A stretch of 64,000 nt of DNA from contig DAOLNV010000001.1 of assembly GCA_035416745.1 (NCBI GenBank), forward strand, positions 90,492 through 154,491, read 5' to 3'. Source of the DNA: Candidatus Hydrogenedentota bacterium (GTDB lineage: Bacteria > Hydrogenedentota > Hydrogenedentia > Hydrogenedentales > SLHB01). The notes under the pieces were generated by a model, which was not told where the DNA came from, did not search any database, and saw only the letters and a program-made list of their open reading frames with translations. Below are positions 53,547 through 61,406 of this stretch, one piece after another. How positions within the stretch are numbered: the stretch's first letter is position 1; every line of letters starts with the position of its first letter. Made by a program: the position numbers and the translations under genes.

Positions 53547-54896
53547 ATGGCGCGCAACAAGGGTGGTACGGGGCCGAGGGGCAGGCCAGGAAAGCCCTCG
53601 CGGGGGACGCAAGCCGCGGAGGCGGGCTTCGGCGCCTTGGTGCTGGGCGCCCTCGCTTGGCTGACAGGGGGATTCACCCGCGAAAACGCGCTCGAATGGG
53701 GGAAGACCATCCTTATCGCGGGTTCGTTGGCGCTGGCCATACGCTGGTCGCTCGCGGAGCCGTTTCGCATACCCTCGGGGTCGATGGAGCCGACGTTGCA
53801 CGGGCACCCCAATTTCTTGCTTGGGGACCGGGTGTTCGTCAATAAGTGGCGTTACGGTCTCCGTTATCCGTTCATGAAGAAACGCATTTATTACGGAGAC
53901 GCGCCCAAACGGTGGGACATCGTGGTCTTCAAGACGGTGGAAGAAGACGCCACGAAGAAGACGCTTGTGAAACGGATAGCGGCGTTGCCGGGCGAGCATG
54001 TTCATATCCAGGGAGGGAATCTCTACGTGAACGGTGAGCCGGTGCCGTTCCCGCCCGGCATGCCGGCTGACATGTATTACACGAACGAACTGGAGATGGG
54101 CATCCCGGAAATGGGCCACCGCGAGCACATGAAATATGGGATATTGCCCGAGGAAGAGTATTCCGTTGTTCCGGAAGGACATTACCTGCTGCTTGGCGAT
54201 AACAGTCTCCAGAGCCGCGACGGCCGCTATTGGGGGTGGGTGCCGAATGAGAACCTGCTCGGCCCGGCGACATGCATTTGGTGGCCGCCCCACCGCCTGC
54301 GCGACTTCACGGGTTTCACGAAGACGTGGTGGTGGCGGAGCCTCTTGTTCGTATTGTCGGTTCTGGTGATTCTGCGGCTCTTTTTCGGCCGGAGCTGGCA
54401 CGTGCGGTCGGATGCGGCCAAAAGCGTATTGCGCAAAGGGGATCATGTCTATATTGACCGGCTCGCGTTCGGGTTTCCGGTCCCGTTCACGCGGCGGCGT
54501 CTTACGGCGGGCCGGATGCCGCGGCGCGGCGAAATAGTGCTCTTCAGGAATGCCGGAGACGGCCAGTCTGAGATGTTGTTGGGGTGGGTCGCGGGTTTGC
54601 CGGGCGAGCGGGTCTTCCTCGAGGACGGTGTGCTGAAAATCAACGATGCGCCGGTTTCTGAGCCGGAGGCGCTGGCGAGGCTGCGGTTCGATGCGGCGGC
54701 CGAGCCCGCCCCGTATGGCCGGTCGCGGAGCAAGACGTACTCGGTCGTGCCGGACGGCCACTGTTTTGTGATCGGTGAAGCCGGCAATGAAGCGGCCGAC
54801 AGCCGCACCCTGGGATGGATCGCGCGCGAGGACTTTGTGGGGACGGTGTCCGGAGTGTGGTGGCCTCTGACGCGTTGGCGGCGCATTCGGCCATGA
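53547..54896 (+). CDS. lepB: Second signal peptidase I with a degenerate second peptidase domain
   Basis: 449 aa paralogue of the upstream gene, 14 bp away. A basic cytoplasmic tail of about 25 residues, helices near 27-42 and 54-69, then the catalytic domain with Ser79 (PSGSMEPTL), Lys142 (VKRIAALPGE) and box E GDNSLQSRDGR. After a second helix region (about 275-295) a decayed copy follows: GDHVYIDRL, GWVAGLPGERVFL with Trp/Gly replacing the catalytic Lys, and GEAGNEAADSR in place of box E. ATG 53547 has GGAAAGGA upstream. Two catalytic enzymes in tandem suggest divided substrate sets. Confidence 0.92.
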   Translation: MARNKGGTGPRGRPGKPSRGTQAAEAGFGALVLGALAWLTGGFTRENALEWGKTILIAGSLALAIRWSLAEPFRIPSGSMEPTLHGHPNFLLGDRVFVNKWRYGLRYPFMKKRIYYGDAPKRWDIVVFKTVEEDATKKTLVKRIAALPGEHVHIQGGNLYVNGEPVPFPPGMPADMYYTNELEMGIPEMGHREHMKYGILPEEEYSVVPEGHYLLLGDNSLQSRDGRYWGWVPNENLLGPATCIWWPPHRLRDFTGFTKTWWWRSLLFVLSVLVILRLFFGRSWHVRSDAAKSVLRKGDHVYIDRLAFGFPVPFTRRRLTAGRMPRRGEIVLFRNAGDGQSEMLLGWVAGLPGERVFLEDGVLKINDAPVSEPEALARLRFDAAAEPAPYGRSRSKTYSVVPDGHCFVIGEAGNEAADSRTLGWIAREDFVGTVSGVWWPLTRWRRIRP

Positions 54897-54929
54897 GGGG
54901 ATGGTCCAGGCGCGCGACAGGCGGTTTTC

Positions 54930-55466
54930 ATGGAACAGTGGACTGAGTCGAAGCGTATCTACCAAGGGCGGATATTCAACGTGCGTGCGGGCGCGGCGCG
55001 GCTTGCCGACGGCGCCATTGCGCCGCGGGAGGTGGTCGAGCATCCTGGCGGGGTTGGAATAGTCCCTTTCCTGGGCGATCGTGTCGCGTTGATCCGGCAA
55101 TACCGCATCGCCGTTGACGACACGGTGCTCGAGATACCAGCAGGCAAGCTGGAGCCTGGGGAAGACCCTGTCGCGAGGGCGCACAAGGAGTTGACCGAGG
55201 AGACCGGCTACACGGCGGGGCGTTTGGTGCCCGTAGGCGCGATCTACGCTTCGGTAGGATACACCAGCGAGAAGATTCATCTCTTCCTGGCGTTTGACCT
55301 CGAGCATGTGGGGCAGAAGCTGGAATTCGATGAACGTATCGAACTGGCGGAGTTTGCGGTCGAGGAGCTCCGGCAGCAGTTGCGGAACCATACGATCGAG
55401 GATGCCAAGACCGCCATCGCCCTCCAACGTCTTTTCGACTACATGGATGGAGGCGCGGCGGGCTAA
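54930..55466 (+). CDS. NUDIX hydrolase, ADP-ribose pyrophosphatase-like
   Basis: 178 aa. The Nudix box runs from GKLEPGEDP to the ELTEETGY segment (Gx5Ex7KELxEETGY; Lys replaces the first Arg), metal-binding Glu residues intact. The N-terminal strand (RIYQGRIFNVRAGAARLADG, REVVEHPGGVGIVPF) and the C-terminal half match the NudF/ADP-ribose pyrophosphatase group that clears ADP-ribose and related sugars. ATG 54930 lies 33 bp after the second lepB with AGGCGG before it. Confidence 0.9.
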   Translation: MEQWTESKRIYQGRIFNVRAGAARLADGAIAPREVVEHPGGVGIVPFLGDRVALIRQYRIAVDDTVLEIPAGKLEPGEDPVARAHKELTEETGYTAGRLVPVGAIYASVGYTSEKIHLFLAFDLEHVGQKLEFDERIELAEFAVEELRQQLRNHTIEDAKTAIALQRLFDYMDGGAAG

Positions 55467-55638
55467 GGCGCCCTATCCGGCCGAGTTCCAGAGGCCTGGG
55501 GCTTGTCCGCGTTCCCGGCGTCATGCATCTGTTTGCCATCTCGGGGTATCAACAATAAGCGGGCAGGCTGTTTGTAGGGTCGGCGGCGATGGAAACAGGC
55601 TGCCGCGTGGCTATCGTGAGGCGTCTTGCGCGAGGTTG

Positions 55639-55668
55639 TTGTGCATGAGCAGATGGTTTGCCTAAAAT
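55639..55668 (+). promoter_or_regulatory. Promoter of the GH98-like gene, possibly leaderless
   Basis: TTGTGC (55639-55644), 18 bp, TAAAAT (55663-55668). The predicted transcription start coincides with the ATG at 55675, and no ribosome-binding site precedes that ATG. Confidence 0.4.
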
Positions 55669-55674
55669 CGCCCT

Positions 55675-57987
55675 ATGCTGTTACCGAGGTACTATCGACA
55701 TAGCGTCATGGTGCTTGCCGCGGTGCTTGCCGCCGGGGTACCGGCGGCGAGGGCGCAACAGCAGTATCCGCCGCTTACCATCGAAGTGAGCGCGGACCAC
55801 CCTCTGTTTCTGTTCGAGGCAGCCACTGTGGGCGACGGCGATGGCGCAAACGCCGCGGAACACATCGCACAGATCTGGTCGGGTCTTCCGGTTGAATTGC
55901 AGCCCTATTCGGCGCTCTGCGTGAGTGTTCAAGGCCCTGGGCTGGCGGCGCGCCACCAGCGAATGCGGGAGGTTTTGAGCATACTGCAAGAACGGCAGGT
56001 TCCTGTCGTGCTCGAGATCGCGGACGCGGACCCGCACAATGCATATCCTCTCAACCTTGCCGAGGAATTGTTGCGGGATTTTGTGTGTATCAAGGGTTTT
56101 CGCGCTCATGGCCTGCGTTTCGGCGAATACGGCGAGTTCGGTCCCGAGCCCGAGCTGAGCACCCCGAAGAATGTGCAGTGGCTGGCTGGTGCGCTCGAAA
56201 CCGCCGCACGGTATGGCCGCCTCCTCGTGCTGGAGTTGGACGCTCTGGAGTGGCCCCGGCTGATCTCGAATGCTTCGTGCCAGGTGTTGTATGACAAGTG
56301 CGTGGCGTGTGCTGCCTATGTGGTTCCGGTGGCGCGTTATCGCGGCGGGCATGATATTCCGCGAATAAGCACGGTTCTTGGCCTGTGGGTCGAGGGGGCT
56401 GCTGGACAATGGGGCGTGGGGCCCACATCCGCGTGGTACGCCGATGCGCATTTGTTGGAGCCGGGTGTGTTCGGATACGGTGCGACGAACGCGGCGATGC
56501 CCTCGGGGCTGTACCGGTCCATGGTGCTCAATGGAGCCATGATTGGCGCGGCAGTGTATGTTTTGGAGCCGGGGGATGATCTCTGGTTTGGAGCCGCGCG
56601 CCATCACTGGAAGGGAGCCATCTATCCCGTTCTGCAGGAGCTTGTGGACCGGCGTCTGATCCCGCGCAAAGAATTCGTGATGGAAAAGGCGCGTGTGGCG
56701 TTCCAGCTGGAGCGCTGCCGTTCGCCGCTCGACTTTCAGCTGAACCTGCGTGACATCGATGGGGTGTATGGCGAGGGGTTTCTCGTGCGTGGGGCGTATG
56801 GCATGGAGCGTCCCGGGCAGATCGTCGAGATGTTGCCCAATTCGGGCCGGCACTATTGGATACCGATCTTGTCACCCTACGCGTCGCAGGCGTCGCTTCA
56901 GGGTTTCGCGCAAGTGGTTAAACCGGGGGAGATGGCCTCGGCCCAGGCATGGACCGATCTGCTGGACAGCCAGTATGTTCCCGATGGTTCGGGCACGGCG
57001 TCGATCTGTCGCGTGGGGCGTGCCCTGTTTATCGTGAACAATCGTGAGAGTCACCGAGAGGTTCAAGACTTCCGTGTTCCAGGGGTGCCGGCCTCGGTGC
57101 GCGCGGTCCAGGCGCGGCGGACGGCCGACGGCATCGAGTTGACGTGGCCGTTCCGGGAGTACGACTTCGCGTACAAGGTTTACCGGCGGTATGGTCCCGA
57201 CGAACCGTTTCATCTTGTCGCTGGCGATGTCGAGGGACGCCGTTGGCGGGATGCACTGCCCCAGCCCGGGCAAAGAGTGGCGTACGCCGTCACGGCGCTC
57301 ACGACCGAAAACGAACTTCTCGAGGGGACAGTCGATTTTGGGGAAAGCCTGGCGTTGAGCATTGTCGAGAGCCGTATCGCCGAGGAGGTGGTGGTGACGC
57401 CGTTTGCGGACGCGTTCGAGAGCCAGCCGCTTCCGGCTCCCCAGACACGGGAGCCCGCTGTCCAGGGATGGTGGCCGAGTTTTGAAGGCGTTCCTGAAGA
57501 CAAGGTGGCGGTCGCGAAGACCATTGTGGAACGCATCGAGAAACTCGACCGGGCTTTTTCGGAAGAGAACTTGAACGAAGTGATGGATTTATATGCTGAC
57601 GAATATACGGATGAGGAGAACTGGCATTCGCAGTATGTGCGCCGCGCCTATCAGTGGTTCTTCGAACGATATGGATGGTGCCGCATGGCACGGCAAATCC
57701 GGCGTTGGGACTTCTCGGCCTATGACCAGAGCGAGGAGGTGCGCGTGCTCCTGTATTGCCGGTTCAGCGGCGTGGCCGCCTCGGATGTGACCGGTCGTTT
57801 TGCGGGCGAAGATGCGTATTTTCCCCGGACCGACCGGGGCGAGATCTGGCTGGTATTCGCCAAGTATGACAACAACTGGCGCATCCGGATGACGCAGCCC
57901 GCGCTCCCGAACTTCAAAGACATCCTCAGCTTCTCCGCGGGCCCGTATGATGCTATCGGGACGGGTCCCGATCGCTATGCGCCCTGA
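55675..57987 (+). CDS. Large exported GH98-like protein with Fn3-like and NTF2-like domains
   Basis: 770 aa. Signal peptide (about 1-27, ending AARAQ). Residues about 30-440 resemble the GH98 catalytic fold in wording (IKGFRAHGLRFGEYGEFGPEPELS, HHWKGAIYPVLQELVDRRLIPRKEFVMEKARVAFQLERC), with acidic residues on the predicted barrel. Residues about 460-545 look like a fibronectin type III domain (PASVRAVQARRTADGIELTWP, YAVTALTTENELLEG). Residues about 630-755 look like an NTF2/SnoaL fold (AVAKTIVERIEKLDRAFSEENLNEVMDLYADEY, NNWRIRMTQPAL). The catalytic activity is uncertain. The ATG has no ribosome-binding site; see the promoter entry. Confidence 0.65.
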   Translation: MLLPRYYRHSVMVLAAVLAAGVPAARAQQQYPPLTIEVSADHPLFLFEAATVGDGDGANAAEHIAQIWSGLPVELQPYSALCVSVQGPGLAARHQRMREVLSILQERQVPVVLEIADADPHNAYPLNLAEELLRDFVCIKGFRAHGLRFGEYGEFGPEPELSTPKNVQWLAGALETAARYGRLLVLELDALEWPRLISNASCQVLYDKCVACAAYVVPVARYRGGHDIPRISTVLGLWVEGAAGQWGVGPTSAWYADAHLLEPGVFGYGATNAAMPSGLYRSMVLNGAMIGAAVYVLEPGDDLWFGAARHHWKGAIYPVLQELVDRRLIPRKEFVMEKARVAFQLERCRSPLDFQLNLRDIDGVYGEGFLVRGAYGMERPGQIVEMLPNSGRHYWIPILSPYASQASLQGFAQVVKPGEMASAQAWTDLLDSQYVPDGSGTASICRVGRALFIVNNRESHREVQDFRVPGVPASVRAVQARRTADGIELTWPFREYDFAYKVYRRYGPDEPFHLVAGDVEGRRWRDALPQPGQRVAYAVTALTTENELLEGTVDFGESLALSIVESRIAEEVVVTPFADAFESQPLPAPQTREPAVQGWWPSFEGVPEDKVAVAKTIVERIEKLDRAFSEENLNEVMDLYADEYTDEENWHSQYVRRAYQWFFERYGWCRMARQIRRWDFSAYDQSEEVRVLLYCRFSGVAASDVTGRFAGEDAYFPRTDRGEIWLVFAKYDNNWRIRMTQPALPNFKDILSFSAGPYDAIGTGPDRYAP

Positions 57988-57997
57988 CAGCGGGTGT

Positions 57998-58960
57998 CTA
58001 ATCTGCCGCGGCGAACTCGTGCTGCACCCTGCGTCCTGCCCAGATGACCAGGGATGCTCCTGCGATGAGAGTAAACGCGCCGGCCCATTGTGACCATCGG
58101 AGGAATTCGTCATCGAGCATAAGGATGGCGAGCAGATACGTCAGCAGTGGACAAAGGTTCACAACGCTCGTGCAGAATGCGGACCCCAGGCATTTCTGGG
58201 CGTAATTGAAGCTCGGGTGCGCCACCGCAATGGGCATGATGCCCGAGAACAGCGCGATGAAGGTGATGCGGGGGCCGGCGGTCACGAGATCGGCCGGGTG
58301 GCCCGCGACAAATGTGAGCACGAGGAATCCCACGGAGGTTAACAGGGCCAGCACTGCAAACATGGGGACGGGGTGCCAGGTCATGACGATGTGCTTGCTC
58401 CACACGCGGTAAACGCCCCAGGAGACGGCGGCGGTCAGCAAGAGCATCGACGATGTGTCAAGAACAGGCCGAAGCGACGACGGATCTTTCGTGAGCACGG
58501 CAACCGCTCCGAAAAAGCACAAGCTGGACCCTGACAGGAAGAACGGACTGCGGATGACCGCGCGCTCTTCGTGGAAGAAGATGAAACTGAAAATGACTAC
58601 GAAGACCAGGGAGAGCATGTTGATCACCTGGGCCATTGTGGCGCTCGAGCCATAGCAGCCCGCGGTCCAGGCCCATTGTTGGAAGGTGTTCAAGAGCGCG
58701 ATTCCAAGGACGGGGCGCGGGTCGCGGAGAAGGCGCAGGAACTCTTTACGGTGGAATAGAAGACATACGATGACGAGGGCAATCGCGCCGCTTGAATAGC
58801 GCACGAATGCCATTGCGAAAGGTTCGTAAGCTCCGCGCAGGAAACGAATGAACACGGGCGCCTGCGCCCAGCTTATCAGGGCGAGAGACAAGCTGAATCC
58901 GGCCAGCGTCTTGGATGTGTCGCGCATCGAATGTCGTGTGCTTGTTGATGGCAGCGCCAT
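57998..58960 (-). CDS. DMT-superfamily transporter (EamA type)
   Basis: 320 aa with ten helices in two EamA repeats (TLAGFSLSLALISWAQAPVFIRFLRGAYEPFAMAFVRYSSGAIALVIV, and LLLTAAVSWGVYRVWSKHIV), typical of metabolite exporters. Substrate unknown. ATG 58960 has GAGG upstream; the frame continues to 59125 through leuB sequence and is ignored. It starts 30 bp after the leuB stop on the same strand, so the two are probably one operon. Confidence 0.88.
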   Translation of the reverse strand: MALPSTSTRHSMRDTSKTLAGFSLSLALISWAQAPVFIRFLRGAYEPFAMAFVRYSSGAIALVIVCLLFHRKEFLRLLRDPRPVLGIALLNTFQQWAWTAGCYGSSATMAQVINMLSLVFVVIFSFIFFHEERAVIRSPFFLSGSSLCFFGAVAVLTKDPSSLRPVLDTSSMLLLTAAVSWGVYRVWSKHIVMTWHPVPMFAVLALLTSVGFLVLTFVAGHPADLVTAGPRITFIALFSGIMPIAVAHPSFNYAQKCLGSAFCTSVVNLCPLLTYLLAILMLDDEFLRWSQWAGAFTLIAGASLVIWAGRRVQHEFAAAD

Positions 58961-58989
58961 GACAGCCTCGTGCCTGTTCACTTTCTTCG

Positions 58990-60087
58990 TCAGCGGGTCA
59001 GGAACGCGGCTACCTTGTCGCCAAACTCGGCGGTACCGAGGGGTTTGTAGCCTCGTTCGGGCTTTGCCAGGTCGGGGGTGGCATATCCTTCCCGGAAGAC
59101 GGACCGGAGCGCCTCCCAGACCCATTCGGCTTCTTTCGCCATACTGAAGCTCTTTTCCAGCATGAGCGCCACCGAGCCGATCATGGAATATGGGTTTGCG
59201 ATGCCCTTGCCCGCAATATCCGGGGCCGAACCGTGCGAGGGTTCGTAGTAAGCCTTCTTGGGTCCGACGCAGGCGGACGGCATGAGCCCGAGTGAGCCAA
59301 TCAGGCCTCCGCCGAGGTCGGTGAGAATATCGCCGAACATATTTTCCATGACCATGACGTCAAATTGGCGCGGATTGAGCACCATCGCGGTAGCCGCAGC
59401 ATCGACGATGATGTGTTTCACGGTCACGTCGGGATAGTCAACGGCCACTTCGTCGGAAACAGCGTTCCACAACACGCTGGACAGAAGAACATTGCTCTTA
59501 TGGACGTTGTGGAGGACTTTCTTGCGGTTGCGCGCTTCTTTGAAGCCGACGTGCATGATGTCGCGGATCTCCTGCTCATCATATTCGAGCGTTTCCTTGA
59601 CATAGCGCAGGCCGTTTTCGTCGCGGCCCTCTTCCTTCGCGCCGAAATAGAGGCCGCTGACCAGTTCGCGGATCATCATGATGTTGATGCCGTTGCCCAC
59701 GACCTCGGGTTTCAGGGGCGAAAACGGGGCCAATTCAGGGGGGAGAAAGACGGGACGGAAATTGGCGAAGGTGTTGTAGCGTTTGCGCAGGGGCAGAAGC
59801 GCCCCGCGCTCGGGCTGCTCGCTCGTGGGGATCTTCTTCGATTCTTCGTAGCTCAAACCGATGGGTCCCTTGAGAATGGCGTCGGCCCCATCGCATACCT
59901 TCTGGGTTTCCGCGGGAAACGAAGCCCCCGTATCGAAGTAAGCTTTGCCTCCGAAAGGGGCGTAACGCAGGTCGAAACGGACATCCGTTCTTGTCTCGAG
60001 CGCCTTGAGTATCTTGACGGCCTCGGCGGTGATTTCGGGTCCGATGCCGTCGCCTTCCAGGACGGCGATGATATAGGTGTTGTTCAT
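58990..60087 (-). CDS. leuB: 3-isopropylmalate dehydrogenase
   Basis: NAD-dependent oxidative decarboxylation of 3-isopropylmalate in leucine synthesis. 365 aa. GDGIGPEI at the N-terminus, ALLPLRKRYNTFANFRPV (substrate Arg residues), YVKETLEYDEQEI, KSNVLLSSVLWNAV, the NMFGDILTDLGGG segment and GSAPDIAGKGIANP for NAD binding are all present. ATG 60087 has AGGAG before it. leuA, leuC and leuD are not in the window; the unlinked leuB is followed by a DMT transporter, which may export an amino acid. Confidence 0.95.
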   Translation of the reverse strand: MNNTYIIAVLEGDGIGPEITAEAVKILKALETRTDVRFDLRYAPFGGKAYFDTGASFPAETQKVCDGADAILKGPIGLSYEESKKIPTSEQPERGALLPLRKRYNTFANFRPVFLPPELAPFSPLKPEVVGNGINIMMIRELVSGLYFGAKEEGRDENGLRYVKETLEYDEQEIRDIMHVGFKEARNRKKVLHNVHKSNVLLSSVLWNAVSDEVAVDYPDVTVKHIIVDAAATAMVLNPRQFDVMVMENMFGDILTDLGGGLIGSLGLMPSACVGPKKAYYEPSHGSAPDIAGKGIANPYSMIGSVALMLEKSFSMAKEAEWVWEALRSVFREGYATPDLAKPERGYKPLGTAEFGDKVAAFLTR

Positions 60088-60223
60088 GGGGACTCCTGAC
60101 GGGGGCTGTACTTCACGCCCGTGTGCAATAGCCGGGGAAGGCCAGAGAATAACATGGAGACATGGGGGGCTTCCAGAATTCAAGTGCTGGGTGCACGCCA
60201 GCGCCGGGATCGTGCGGGCCCGT

Positions 60224-60253
60224 TTGCACACCCGCGCGCGGGTGGGGTACGAT
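60224..60253 (+). promoter_or_regulatory. Promoter with 16-bp palindrome in its spacer (isomerase gene)
   Basis: TTGCAC (60224-60229), 18 bp, TACGAT (60248-60253). The spacer is almost filled by a perfect 16-bp palindrome, CACCCGCGCGCGGGTG (60229-60244), an operator-like element in the core promoter. The gene starts about 72 bases downstream of the -10. Confidence 0.5.
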
Positions 60254-60324
60254 GACTGCTATGGGCAACAAACCGCATCGGGTAAACTGCAGCCGGCGCC
60301 GTGCGCGCCCGTAGGGAGTTGATC

Positions 60325-61173
60325 ATGTTCTATTCCGGGATATCGGACGAATCCGGCCAGACCATCGACACGCAAATCAGGGCTCACAAGGAACTAGGTT
60401 GGAACCACATGGAACTGCGCCTCGTGGAAGGCGAGAACATCACCGCCATACCCAGCGCCAAGTTTGACGAGGTCTACGAGAAGCTCACTGCGGCCGGTAT
60501 GAAGGCGTCATGCTTCGGCAGCGCCATCGCGAACTGGGCGCGGCCCATCTCCTGCGATCCGCAGATCGACACCGACGACCTCAAACGGGCCATTCCGCGC
60601 ATGCAGCGTTTCAATTGCCCTTTCATTCGCGTCATGAGCTATCCCAACGACGCGAAGAACCCTCTGCCGGAAAAGGAATGGCGCGATGAAGCCATCAACC
60701 GCATGAAGGTGCTCGCGAAGATAGCTGAAGACGGGGGCGTTATCCTCGCTCACGAGAATTGCAGCGGGTGGGGCGGCCAGTCGGCCGAAAACAGCAACAT
60801 TCTGCTCGGGGAAGTCGACAACCCGGCCCTCAAAGTCGTGTTCGATACCGGCAACCCCGTCAGCTATGGCCAGAACTCCTGGGATTATTACAATGCCGTC
60901 TATGACAGCATTGTTTACGTCCACATCAAGGATATCCGAAAAGAGAACGGCGAGGACCACTACGTGTACTGCGGGGAAGGCGACGGGTACGTCCGCGAGA
61001 TTGTTGGCGACCTGCTGGCGAACGGCTACGAGGGTGGACTGTCGATCGAACCGCATCTCGCGGCGGTTATCCACACCGGGGAACGGACCAGCAATGAGGA
61101 AAGGCTCTACTCGACCTACACCGAGTACGGGCGCCGCCTGATGCAGATCGTCGAAGAAGCCAGACCGAAGTAA
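60325..61173 (+). CDS. Sugar phosphate isomerase/epimerase-family TIM barrel protein
   Basis: 282 aa, xylose-isomerase-like TIM barrel. The divalent-metal set is Glu144 (ILAHENC), Asp174 (VFDTGNP), His200 (VYVHIKD) and Glu242 (SIEPH). The family interconverts sugars or inositols; the substrate here is not evident. ATG 60325 has AGGGAG upstream. It is divergent from leuB and under a promoter with a palindrome, so it is probably induced by a specific sugar. Confidence 0.88.
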   Translation: MFYSGISDESGQTIDTQIRAHKELGWNHMELRLVEGENITAIPSAKFDEVYEKLTAAGMKASCFGSAIANWARPISCDPQIDTDDLKRAIPRMQRFNCPFIRVMSYPNDAKNPLPEKEWRDEAINRMKVLAKIAEDGGVILAHENCSGWGGQSAENSNILLGEVDNPALKVVFDTGNPVSYGQNSWDYYNAVYDSIVYVHIKDIRKENGEDHYVYCGEGDGYVREIVGDLLANGYEGGLSIEPHLAAVIHTGERTSNEERLYSTYTEYGRRLMQIVEEARPK

Positions 61174-61212
61174 GAAGGCATCAAGCCGCAAGCCGCAAGA
61201 CAAACAAGCCGC

Positions 61213-61404
61213 CCTCCGAGTTTTTTCGGGTTCCGGGAAGGTCTCTCCCTCGAATTCGACGGGATGGCGATACCGGGGGCGGAGATGGAAGTGCACGTGA
61301 GGACCGCGCACTTTCGCTCCGCAGGCCAGGTTTATCAGACACGTCCCGTTGAAGAGCTTGGCGTCGAACCCCTCTCGGAAGAGCGGTTCCAGGCGATACG
61401 CCTG
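61213..61404 (-). pseudogene. HIT-domain protein gene remnant (C-terminal half only)
   Basis: On the minus strand, in the frame with codons starting at 61404, 61401 and so on, the translation contains AYRLEPLFREGFDAKLFNG, then CLINLACGAKVRGP and the histidine-triad motif HVHFHLRPRY (about 61303-61272), then PVEFEGETFPEPEK. This is the C-terminal half of a HIT (Hint/AprA-type nucleotide-binding) protein, with the catalytic HxHxH intact. The N-terminal half (about 60 residues) and a start codon are missing: upstream in this frame lies the end of the DUF3748-type gene in another frame. The stretch runs on into non-conserved sequence toward the isomerase gene. I read it as a truncated, probably dead, copy. 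Confidence 0.55.
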
Positions 61405-61406
61405 CG

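Noticed and set aside
53265..55427. 720-aa minus-strand frame opposite the second lepB and NUDIX genes
   Set aside because: Crosses two real genes and an intergenic gap without any motif.
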